Positions 57,301 to 64,000 of a DNA stretch of 64,000 nucleotides are shown here, one piece after another; the stretch's first letter is position 1, and every line of letters starts with the position of its first letter. The DNA comes from Cristatella mucedo (taxonomy: Eukaryota; Bryozoa; Phylactolaemata; Cristatellidae), in the NCBI GenBank assembly GCA_009760855.2, contig WPIO01000046.1:1429001-1493000 (forward strand), read 5' to 3'. The translations under genes and the position numbers were made by a program. Under the pieces are notes generated by a model. That model ran no database searches. It saw nothing but the letters and a program-made list of their open reading frames with translations, and was not told the origin of the DNA.

Positions 57301-59498
57301 TCACTATACAAATGGCATATTGTTTTGAAAGATGTATCCCATACAAATGGCAGCCTAGCGATCGTATACTTTTCACATATCGTTGGATAAATCATGTGGG
57401 AGTTACATACGCTCTGCCACTAGCTGAGGCCATGACCTGCAATGCCACTTAAATATTGGTGCATCAGCTGTACGCATCGTGTGCTGCACCACGAAACCAA
57501 AGTTCAGCTAAATGTAATGGCCTATATGCCGCGGACGTTTGGCAACCCGCCGTTCAACTCGAATGACAGAGAAGTCGGACTGGTGGAAATTGGTAAACAG
57601 GCAATAGTCAAAACGTTTTACTGCTATGAAATTGGCTCCGTACTGCTTTCTGTGTCGAATGTGAGCCTTCCCTCCCCTGCTGAGTCGTTTTGCTTGTCAT
57701 TGACCGACTGCCCTATCTCACTGCCTTGGCTGACGAGGACTTCTTCGATAGCAGTATCGTTATGGTTGTAGACAGCCCGAATGTGCCACGAGTCATACAC
57801 TTGGCCGCCTCTTCCATGAGGCAGGGCGAGGTGTGCCGTGTGAGTTGGCCAGCCAAGCACCGCATCGCCGTGCCAATGGCTGCTGCCCGACGGACACCCC
57901 GACTGACTAAGTCTACCGGTGGCAGCAGCACCGCCGCTGCCTGCATGGAATATGAGGTCGAGCTTCTCAGCTGGGAAGGTAGCTGGATGCCGCCGCTCTG
58001 CCTCTGCTGACGTAGGCACTCACTTCACGTCGTCACAGGAGCGGCTGCCAGCTTTGCGTGCGTGCATGCATCGTCTGCGCTTCCAGGTCAGGATCTGTCG
58101 GCAGAAAAGAATGGTGGCATCTTGAAGTCCACGCTGTGTACCGGCGCGGGCAGCTTCATGCCGACTGTGGGATCAGCAGTTGAAGGTTCGGTCGTGCATG
58201 CATGTTGCACTTTTAGCACTGCTGGCGTTGGTTGGGCTGCTGCTTTTTGTCTTGTGGAGAGGAATGCTTGCTAGACGAGCCGTGCGAATAACAATGGAGC
58301 CGCCACACTGCAGCCGAGCTAATAGGCAAGATCGACGGCAGAACTTTCGAGAACCGTGTGGTGATCTTCACCTGTGGAGACGGTTCAGCGGAAGGGGTCA
58401 TCGATGGAGTGGACTTTGCAATGACCGACCTTGTGGTCGGCGAGACGGCCAGGCTGAAAGTCAGGCCCGAGTATGCGTTCGGCTCGGCAGGCCAGCCAGC
58501 ATTCGGTGTGCCACCGGATGCTGTAGTGACGTACGAGGTCACCCTGAGGAAACTTGATGGAGTAAGAGTTAGTTCGGCTTAAGTATTACCTGTATGAACC
58601 GTGTATCTATCTTGTCGTGCCGAGCAGCGCTGACAGTTGTGCATTCGCTGTTCTTCAGAAGAAGACGTCTCGTTTAGCTATGCGGCCCGCACTGCGGACA
58701 CACTTGGCATTTAGTGTGACCGGTGCCATCATGTGAAGCAGTGCTTTGACACGGTGCATTCACTTGAGCATTTTCAAAAACATTTTCGCATGCTGGTGTG
58801 CTTGGTCACCGGCATGCGTGAGCGTGTCCTCGTTCACCTTCCAAGCGTGCCGCCTGGCTATGCTGTGGCCATTCCGCCACATGGCCACGCTGACTTGAAC
58901 GTGCCGACTTCCTGTAGGCCAAAGAGCCGTGGGAGTTCTCGACTTTGTCCGAACGGCTGAGCGAGTCCAGAGCATGCAAAGAGATGGGAAATCGACTCTA
59001 CGGGGTATGAGAGTCAGCCGTGTGGCTGCTGGTGCGCTCCGACGGTCCGGTCATGTGGCCTTTTTACTCATTCTAGTGGCACGCAGCACAATGCTGGCGT
59101 AGCTGCCGGGCTGTTGCTGCAGCAGCTGCGGCAATGCACTATCGCCCTGGCTGTTGCAGGAAGGCAAAGTGAAGCACGCCCTTCGCTGGTACGAGAGGGC
59201 AGCTCGGCTTGCCGATGCCCAGCTCGCCCGGCCCGGCGACCTGCTGTACTCGACGCCCCTGCCCAGGCCTGCCGGCGGCGACGGACGCACCTCGGAGGGC
59301 TCTCCGTGCAGCGGCGGCAGCAGCAGCCACAGCGATGCCGAACTGCTTGGCGAGCAGCAGGCACTGTTCATAGCGGCTACACTCAACATGTCGCTGTGCC
59401 ACTTGAAGCTGGCGCATTTCGGCAAAGTAAGAGATCTATGCGACTCCGTGCTCGCCGTGGACGCCGCCAACCAGAAGGCACTCATGCGACGACTGGAG
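47850..59498 (+). CDS. Large FKBP immunophilin with TPR repeats (partial, runs off right edge)
   Basis: FKBP4/5-type immunophilins bind Hsp90 through a TPR domain and act in steroid receptor and kinase maturation. Model: 47850-48339, 56384-56438, 57468-57660, 57738-57978, 58087-58185, 58314-58561, 58918-59004, 59160-59498; 1752 bases, 584 codons, frame kept. A 110-residue Ala/Gly/Ser/acidic N-terminal extension precedes FK-I. FK-I covers exons 1-2 and the start of exon 3 (KGEGRYLKVVTRGGAGDELP, FTLDE|CPLRCIDQAAS). FK-II covers exons 3-4 (VGLVEIGKQ, FFDSS, SMRQGEVC, EYEVELLSWEG). FK-III covers exons 5-6 (NGGILKS, RPEYAFGSAGQPAFGVPP, TYEVTL). The TPR start is WEFSTLSERLSESRACKEMG, then NMSLCHLKL and NQKALMRRLE. 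Known animal FKBP4/5 has two FK domains. FK-I and FK-II lack most canonical pocket residues. The remaining TPRs lie beyond a long intron, outside the window or unseen. Confidence 0.82.
48560..48972 (+). mobile_element. LINE-A copy, first half of a split element
   Basis: RT C-terminal coding ('gacgaccgcatcagcttcgc', 'gcacttacagttggtgcaaa'), interrupted at 48972 by a minus LINE-A and resumed at 49345. Confidence 0.8.
48973..49338 (-). mobile_element. LINE-A nested in LINE-A
   Basis: 5'-truncated minus copy with an (AAT)n tail. The flanks carry ttctca at 48967-48972 and 49339-49344, a 6-bp target duplication. It is well preserved, so a recent insertion. Confidence 0.88.
49345..50410 (+). mobile_element. 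Head-to-tail array of four LINE-A 3' ends
   Basis: Second half of the split copy to about 49670, then 3' ends at about 49671-50118, 50119-50220 and 50221-50410. Each begins 5'-truncated next to the preceding tail; at 50.11 and 50.22 kb the preceding tail is an (ATT)n or (ACT)n run. Confidence 0.75.
50600..50905 (+). mobile_element. Diverged LINE-A fragment
   Basis: 'cctactttcagctaaggaac' (SAYFQLRNIAKI coding) and 'cgtctgcagctggtgcaaaa' (RLQLVQN coding). Heavily mutated. Confidence 0.6.
50906..51430 (-). mobile_element. Diverged LINE-A fragment, minus
   Basis: The complement holds AYFQLYRFAKTRSA near 51.37 kb and LLGSFIILHRLTNL near 51.09 kb. Forms an inverted pair with the preceding + fragment. 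Confidence 0.6.
51580..51670 (-). mobile_element. SINE-2 fragment
   Basis: 'ttgtatagtgcccttagaga' and 'ccattcaagcacttcacata' then 'gggctcgagcccaca' (B box on minus). Head missing. Confidence 0.72.
52005..52425 (-). mobile_element. LINE-B 3' end copy
   Basis: 'gtaactccacaaagtcataa' through 'gcggctttcggtacgaattc' to coding complementary to '[20 protein letters not shown]' (52.26-52.36 kb). Well preserved; intact reading over about 120 codons. Confidence 0.85.
52550..53570 (+). mobile_element. LINE-B 5' half (endonuclease)
   Basis: The endonuclease start is 'QPLKFCLLNACSLKIKGLLI' near 52.80 kb, then GDFNIHVDN near 53.2 kb and [12 protein letters not shown] near 53.30 kb. Truncated before RT. 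It shows the 5' region missing from the other LINE-B copies. Confidence 0.72.
53575..53890 (+). mobile_element. LINE-A 3' end fragment
   Basis: 'ttcaaatcctttggtggcca' and 'ctcccaaagcctggaactca' ([19 protein letters not shown] coding), then a diverged 3' UTR. Confidence 0.7.
54215..54360 (+). mobile_element. LINE-A RT fragment
   Basis: 'ctccagctggtgcaaaactc' and 'cgaatcgacttcaagatcat' (LQLVQNSAARLVCH and RIDFKIISLTYRS coding). Confidence 0.68.
54362..54525 (-). mobile_element. SINE-1 copy
   Basis: Tail agtaaagtaaaa on +, then the complement of 'cagaagagcctttacggctg', B box ggattcgaacc on +, and the A-box region 'gcatccgccttacct'. Confidence 0.85.
54530..55335 (-). mobile_element. LINE-A copy, long intact C-terminal reading frame
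   Basis: (AAT)n tail on + from 54533, 3' UTR, then an uninterrupted frame on minus from about 55340 to 54802 covering [60 protein letters not shown] and [20 protein letters not shown]. The cleanest LINE-A copy in the window, so probably young. Confidence 0.87.
55440..55735 (-). mobile_element. LINE-B fragment
   Basis: The complement encodes 'LMAIGDRSICLGGSGLWNTL PQFLH'-type sequence, equal to [23 protein letters not shown] in better copies. Both ends are diverged. Confidence 0.68.
55745..55907 (-). mobile_element. SINE-1 copy
   Basis: 'taacagcctcatttgtgtat' tail region on +, then 'aaaggattgcctgctgccac', 'actcgaacttcc' (B box) and 'gcgagcaccttaccctta'. Confidence 0.78.
55908..56115 (-). mobile_element. 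SINE-1 copy, tandem neighbour
   Basis: Starts with the agtaaagtaaaa tail directly after the previous copy's head, contains a small (TATA) expansion, the B box 'gactcgaacccgtgac' and head 'gcaccttacacctgggctga'. Confidence 0.8.
56384..56438 (+). CDS. FKBP gene exon 2 (predicted)
   Basis: Acceptor tggaaagag|GC, donor CTGTC|GTCAGT. It encodes PLRCIDQAASRLSVAGL. Joined to exon 1 it gives FTLDE-C-PLRCIDQAASRLSVAG, the same length as the family's FxLgkGeVIkawDiaiatMkvG. The acceptor pyrimidine tract is weak; boundaries are provisional. Confidence 0.5.
57215..57325 (+). mobile_element. SINE-2 copy
   Basis: 'cctggcttgcccgtcaatga', B box gggctcgagccc, tail 'tctcttaggtcactatacaa'. In the FKBP intron between predicted exons 2 and 3. 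Confidence 0.75.
57468..57660 (+). CDS. FKBP gene exon 3 (predicted)
   Basis: Acceptor ggtgcatcag|C, donor TCGAAT|GTGAGC in phase 0. It encodes the end of FK-I (ETKVQLNVMAYMPR) and the start of FK-II (NSNDREVGLVEIGKQ, FYCYEIGSVLLSVSN). The end is well supported by the donor and following homology; the start is provisional. Confidence 0.55.
57738..57978 (+). CDS. FKBP gene exon 4
   Basis: Acceptor ttggctgacgag|GAC in phase 0 (an alternative acceptor at 57684 follows a better pyrimidine tract). Donor TGGGAAG|GTAGCT. It encodes DFFDSSIVMVVDSPNVPRVI, AASSMRQGEVCRVSW and EYEVELLSWEG, the body of FK-II, with a divergent 80s loop. Confidence 0.75.
58087..58185 (+). CDS. FKBP gene exon 5
   Basis: Acceptor gcgcttccag|GT, donor TTGAAG|GTTCGG. 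It encodes QDLSAEKNGGILKSTLCTGA then GSFMPTVGSAVE. It matches GEDLtee.dGgI...i.t.GeG...P.eGa.V of FKBP4/5. Confidence 0.88.
58314..58561 (+). CDS. FKBP gene exon 6
   Basis: Acceptor gccacactgcag|CC, donor GATGGA|GTAAGA. It encodes ELIGKIDGRTFENRVVIF, AEGVIDGVDFAMTDLVVGET and RPEYAFGSAGQPAFGVPPDA then YEVTLRKLDG. It is the most canonical FKBP segment in the gene. Confidence 0.93.
58918..59004 (+). CDS. FKBP gene exon 7
   Basis: Acceptor gacttcctgtag|GCC, donor CTACGGG|GTATGA, both phase 0. It encodes AKEPWEFSTLSERLSESRAC then KEMGNRLYG, the linker and first helix before TPR1 as in FKBP4/5 (aKEsWEm...EkleqS...KErG). Confidence 0.9.
59160..59498 (+). CDS. FKBP gene exon 8 (TPR)
   Basis: Acceptor ctggctgttgcag|GAA, donor CTGGAG|GTGAGT. 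It encodes EGKVKHALRWYERAARLADA, a Gly/Ser-rich insert of about 35 residues not present in FKBP4, then AATLNMSLCHLKLAHFGKVR and DAANQKALMRRLE. The next TPR exon was not found in the remaining 4.5 kb. Confidence 0.92.
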
Positions 59499-59639
59499 GT
59501 GAGTGCTAGGCAGTGCTGGTCTAGATATTGAGCCTTTTAGTGAGGCTCAAACTCGTGGCCGTGAGAGAGGATCCGTTTGTCGAATTTCTTGATTGTCATC
59601 AGACCTAACTTTTAATTCCAGAATGTTGATAGTAATTAT

Positions 59640-60345
59640 AATTATGAGGATGATTTATTTGTCCAGCACCCAAACAGAACTCAAAACATTTTTTAAGGCA
59701 CTTTGCATAAGCTGGAATGGCAGCGTGTCAATTAGTTAGTGATAAGGGGCGAAGATTTTGGCACACGTAAAGCATGCAAAGGACGATTCACAAGGGCAGA
59801 ACAAACCCTGTGAGGAAACGCTAGTTTTCAGCTTAAATGTGGTCAAATCAGAGAGAATATGGTTAGGACAGTCGGGAGTGAGTTCCGGGCTTTGGGAGCC
59901 AAAGGACTGGGGGGCACCGTCGCCACCCCATTTGACATTGGTTAGAGACACAGCTAGACGACTTGTGTCAGAGGAGCTGGTGGTATGCTGAGAAGTCTGA
60001 TTAGGAAGTAATTCAGATTTGTAGCCAGGAGCAAGAGAATGCAGGTACCTACAAGTGAGTTGCAGAGCCTTGAAGCCGATTGCGACTACTTGATTGGGGA
60101 GCTAGTGCAGGACGGTGAGGAGCCTTGTAATGTGGCATTTGTGACTTTCAACGTAACAGACCGCCTGGCAGATGAGTTTTGCATCAACTGTAAGCACGTA
60201 ATTGCATAAGCAATAAGACCTACTAGTAGCGAGTTACAGAAGCCCAGAAGAGATGTCACGAATGCATGGAGCAACTTGGATTCGGTATCCTTATTTAAGC
60301 AAGCACAATGTTTTGCAATATTATGTAGGTGAACTTGGAGGAGGC
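59640..60345 (-). mobile_element. Diverged LINE-A copy
   Basis: The complement gives the tail near 59.66 kb and the C-terminal coding, including ' LLHAFVTSLLGFCNSLLVGL' near 60.2 kb. In the last visible FKBP intron. Confidence 0.72.
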
Positions 60346-61375
60346 AGACTTGGCAGTGAAGCCGATGTAGCCGTCTACTGTAAGGTCATTTGTAACAGGA
60401 CACCCAGATTGCCCTCAGAGGCTTCAGGCAATATGTGCACGGATCCGATTTTGAGGGTTAAGTCTTCGCAGTTCTGTGTGATGCAAGGTTTGCCAATACC
60501 TATCAATTTGATTTGTATCACCATTCAGCATGAGAAAGTTTGCTGCTACCTATATGCAAATGTCGGAAAACATGCTGCAAGCAAGTTGCAAGAGTTTGAG
60601 GTTCTGGAAGGGAAGGATGGGTCAAAGCTTATGTACAACTTTGTGTCGCCTGTGGATTGTGATTGTAGATTGTGAAAAATTGTGACTGGCTTGGAAAAAC
60701 GGATGCAGTGATTATGATCACTGCATTATGATCACTGCATCCGCCTTCGACAATTAGCAAAGATGGTGTGCCACGGGCAACATTACGCACGAAGTCTTAG
60801 GGGACATGCTTTTTCAGCAGTCGCCACAGCATGTCTAACAACAATCAGGCACAGATGACTCAGCATCCAACACTGAGAGCATGACAAGTGTCGTTCGTGT
60901 GCTGACGAAACGTCTGTGCCAAATATCAACTCACCATTGCAGGAATCGCCACCTCATGTTTCACAGCTATCAGGCAGAACGGCCTGAAATTATCAGAAGA
61001 GAAAAATAAAGCTCGTAGTCTTCATTTGAACATGGACATAAAGTATTGCATCGATCATCTCGGCGGTCAAGTCGTACACCCTGCTTCGATCTGGTCGTTT
61101 GTTCCTGACTTCCTTCGGTCTTGGCCAAGAAGTAGAACCATGCTCAGCTTCATCGGTCTCGAGCGGCTTCCTAGTCTCGGTGATGCATGCACCACAGATC
61201 GAAGCAAGATCGGGAAGAGACTGGTCCTGTGAACTTGGGGAGGATGCAGAGCAGGCAGAGTAGCCACAGCAGTCAGAGACAGTTCTCCTTACGAGTGCAG
61301 CAATGTTTTTTAGTATGAGGTCCTCAGGTTTCTGCAGAGCTACCTCCATAGTATGAATCGAATGGTGTTTATAAA
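60346..61375. other. Unassigned intronic DNA
   Basis: It contains a small inverted repeat at 60700-60743. The + ORF at 60253-60675 (140 codons) begins in the LINE-A complement and has no recognised domain; the - ORF 61451-60993 is likewise unrecognised. Confidence 0.4.
60700..60743. repeat. Short inverted and direct repeat
   Basis: Arms cggatgcagtgat (60700-60712) and atcactgcatccg (60731-60743) with an internal second copy of tgatcactgcat. Confidence 0.85.
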
Positions 61376-61425
61376 AGTAAAGGTTAGCAAATCCAACCGC
61401 CTCATTTGTATAGCATTGGGATTTC
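61376..61425 (-). mobile_element. SINE-1 3' fragment
   Basis: 'aagtaaaggttagc' and 'gcctcatttgtatagc' are the complement of the SINE-1 end. 5'-truncated. Confidence 0.6.
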
Positions 61426-61769
61426 TCCCGTGATATCTCCTCCTGGTGCATCCTTTGAGAAAGTTGTAAATAGATTAGTTACGTCTGTTTTCCGTGTGTC
61501 ATTGCAGATGCCAAAATGCCTTATGCCCACTTCGTGGTGACCGGCCGAGCTCTCCTACAAGATGAAGCAGTATTCCATGTTGCATGTTGTCTGAATCCTA
61601 TCCTTATAGCCATTGTTACATTAATAAGTTGTGAGCAGTCCCGTGCGCCAGAAGACCATGCAGACAATGCTGCTGTCTATTCCAAATCGCGGGAGCCCAC
61701 TGGTGGCCATTCTGGTTCGCCCCGGAGAGTAGGAAAGTCCCTGAATAGCCCTCCCCCATGAGCCTTAAA

Positions 61770-61937
61770 CTTGGGGTAAGATGCTCACGCCTCACGAACC
61801 CGGTGTAGGGGCTCGAATCGTGCTGTAGGCAATCCTTAATTGTCCATTCCTAGCAGGAGTGATAGCCACTGAGGCTCTTCTACCACTATATAAAATGAGG
61901 CTGTAGAATCAGCTGATCTTTACTTTTTACTTAACTC
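61770..61937 (+). mobile_element. SINE-1 copy
   Basis: 'cttggggtaagatgctcacg', B box gggctcgaatcg, body 'gtgatagccactgaggctct', end 'aaatgaggctgtagaatcag' and a TTTAC tail. Confidence 0.83.
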
Positions 61938-62169
61938 ACTGTTTTCCAGTGATTTTCTCCCCCTGAAGAAGATAGTGCCAGACTGTGATCAGCAGACCAA
62001 GCAGTTGTACAAAAGCTGCTGGCCTATATCGCAAAGCCTCGTGAGGCTCAGAGCTTAGGATCATCTCTTGCTGGGAGTGCAACTCCTTGTTGCAACGTTC
62101 GGGTGCCGGTCATTTTGCATGGCTCAGCAGTCAGCCTTATTTAAGTAGCACTAGACATCCCAAGAGGAC

Positions 62170-62785
62170 ATAATAATAGTAGCAATAAAATAAAAATAAT
62201 AATAATACATTTGCTATAGCGCCCTCAGGGAACTCGATCTCTTGCTAGGCACTTTACATTTGCTGTAAAGGAAGCATGATCGAATCGTTAGCGGTAGCAT
62301 GCTCAATGAACAAAAAGCATAACATGTTTAGAGGTGGCCTGCACAGGGTCAGCATGCAAATATGGTTCGTGGCAGCATGTGCAGTGTCAGCATGCATAAG
62401 CACATAAAGGACGAATCGCATGGACCCACTAAATGCTTCGATAAATAGATGCATTTCTAGTTTCTTTTTTAATATGGTTAAGTCAGGAGATGTCATGACA
62501 CGAGTCGGAAATGAGTTCCAGGCTTTGGGAGCATACGAACTAAAGGCACTGTCTCCAAAGGTTTTGAGGTTTGTACGAGGTATAGGTAAACGATTAGATT
62601 CCGAAAAGCGGGTGGTACGATGCTTAGCCTGGGTTAGTGGGGGAGTAGACCTGATTGGTAGGCTGCGGCCAAAGAATGAAGGAATCCAAAAGTAAGTGAC
62701 AAAACTTTGAACTCGATGCGTTGCTTGTCTATGAGCCAGTGCAGGTCGGCGAGAAATGGTGTGACGTGGCAACTGCAACATCAAG
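62170..62785 (-). mobile_element. LINE-A copy, 5'-truncated
   Basis: (AAT)n tail on + at 62190-62205, 3' UTR, then an open minus frame to 62784 covering [20 protein letters not shown] and following. Well preserved. Confidence 0.85.
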
Positions 62786-63694
62786 CCACTAGAGACAAAA
62801 GAGGATACATCAATTGTATATCGTCCTCAGAAGTCTTGCCCCGGCTTCTCAAACCTTGGGCGAGTGCTGTGCCAACTCGGCCATGTCGATAGAAACAGTT
62901 TTAGTGAGTTGAATGTGTGAGAGTGAGGGCTTTCTCGAAGTGGCTGGAATCGTCAGGCATGCACTGCTACTACAGAGCTTATTTTTCCGGTGTTGACTAC
63001 TCGAGATCAGCAGCAGATCTGCTAGCTATCGCAATGCAGTGTCTCAAATGCTCTTTCACTCACTCACTTGCATCCAAGCTGGTCACAGGCTGTAGTCGAA
63101 AGCCTTGGCCTTTGCATTCGACTAGGCCTCTAGAGGTGTGGTATAGCAGTTGGCAGATTGATAGAATGGTTGGCGGGCAGCTAAGCTCAAGCAAACACAG
63201 CCATTGCTTGTGTATCTATAAGTGTTCATGTTTTGGCACCTCCATGGTGGTGTGGTCCTCTCCTCCTGTCGAACCCCTGCAGATTAAGCTCAAGACTTCG
63301 GATTACTGCATATCCAGATTGGGGCAGCTTCTTGCATGATTCTTGTACAACTTCACGCTCTGTGGATGAGCGAGACAAGGAATCGTTAGGAAGTTTGCAG
63401 ATGTACTCAAAGTATGCTGCAACTGCCCAATACTGTACCCGTGCATCTTTTAAGCTGGTCTAAAAACAAGCAACACACTATCCATTCAATCATGTGGGTA
63501 AAACATCGTCGTGGTTCACTAGATTATTGTCATCCTCACTCACTGTCTCACTTGAAAAAGATTGCATTGCAGTTGCATTGTTCCATTGTCAAGCCTTCTG
63601 GGACTTACCACTGGGTACTGTAGTTCTGTAACACAATTGACACTGGCCCATATACGTATTACCCTCAGCTGATTAGTCTCACCCAGCAGACCAC
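62786..63694. other. Unassigned DNA
   Basis: No exon of the FKBP gene, repeat or RNA gene recognised. ORFs here are short and featureless. Confidence 0.45.
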
Positions 63695-64000
63695 CTATGG
63701 AGTTTCACAGTAGTCCATTCTCGGTCCTTAGCTGTTCTCTAACTATATGGAGCCTCTCAGAAAAGGGATACCGGCTAGTGGCATGGCATGGGTAATAACT
63801 TCTTTGCCGATGAGACCCAGCTGTGCCTGTCATTTAAGCCATCGAACACAGCTTCAGTGACTGGTAACTGACTATCTGCCGTGCAAACATTCGATCCCGA
63901 ATGTTTGAACCACTTTCTTAAGTTAAACGACAAAAAACTGAAGTGCCACTCATTGGATATCCTATTCGTACATCTACACTAACAGACTTTGCTCTTCTGA
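63695..64000 (+). mobile_element. LINE-B RT fragment, cut by the window edge
   Basis: 'ggagtttcacagtagtccat' is the GVPQGS equivalent with a stop; 'aataacttctttgccgatga' is the FYADDTQ equivalent; 'cacagcttcagtgac' and 'cattcgatcccgaatgtttg' follow in LINE-B order. Continues past 64000. Confidence 0.75.

Noticed and set aside
57685-57978. FKBP exon starting at 57685 after the better pyrimidine tract
   Set aside because: It fits exon 1 in phase but leaves the GLVEIGKQ...LLSVSN segment of a second FK domain unexplained. I kept 57738 as the start, though this alternative remains possible.
61500-61760. Candidate further FKBP TPR exon near 61510 after a cag acceptor
   Set aside because: The translated sequence has no TPR pattern and no suitable donor.

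Overview
This is animal nuclear DNA. It carries three interrupted protein genes with GT-AG introns (and one likely GC-AG intron), many 5'-truncated LINE copies, tRNA-derived SINEs and very long (GA)n, (CA)n and (TA)n microsatellites. There is nothing bacterial or viral. The gene set fits a bilaterian invertebrate with a repeat-rich genome, but I cannot name the phylum from the sequence alone.

Gene layout. (1) INTS12, the PHD-finger subunit of the Integrator complex, lies on the + strand at 7135-20246. Eight coding exons join in frame to 469 codons, close to the length known for vertebrate INTS12. (2) ACSS3, a mitochondrial-type short-chain (propionyl/acetyl) acyl-CoA synthetase, lies on the - strand at 43023-22572. 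Seventeen exons join in frame to 679 codons, again close to the vertebrate length. INTS12 and ACSS3 are convergent, with 2.3 kb between their stop codons. (3) A large FKBP immunophilin with TPR repeats (FKBP4/5 or FKBP59 type) starts at 47850 on the + strand. It is followed to 59498 and runs off the right edge. My exon model gives three consecutive FKBP-like domains before the TPR region, where animal FKBP4/5 has two. ACSS3 and the FKBP gene are divergent, with 4.8 kb between their start codons.

Repeats fill introns and intergenic DNA. Two LINE families of the L2/CR1 group recur. LINE-A has a 3' tail ending in a 'gcgcctagaaagagattgag...gggcgctttatcaa' block plus (ATT)n. LINE-B has a 3' end reading 'tttgtggagttacagacgg' plus (ACAT)n or (ATTAC)n. 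Most copies are 5'-truncated, and several are nested with short target-site duplications. Two tRNA-derived SINE families with A and B boxes are present. SINE-1 has a (TTTAC)-rich tail. SINE-2 has a tail resembling that of LINE-A. A decayed hAT transposase with a BED-finger-like N terminus lies in INTS12 intron 3.

The points most worth a second look are: the three-domain FKBP architecture; an ACSS3 5' splice site formed by the microsatellite tail of an antisense LINE-B; a GC-AG intron in ACSS3; nested LINE-A copies with 5-6 bp target duplications; and a 57-bp-arm inverted repeat near 4.2 kb. I did not find a wholly new multi-gene system. All exon boundaries come from reading splice consensus, phase and remembered homologues; no alignment was run.
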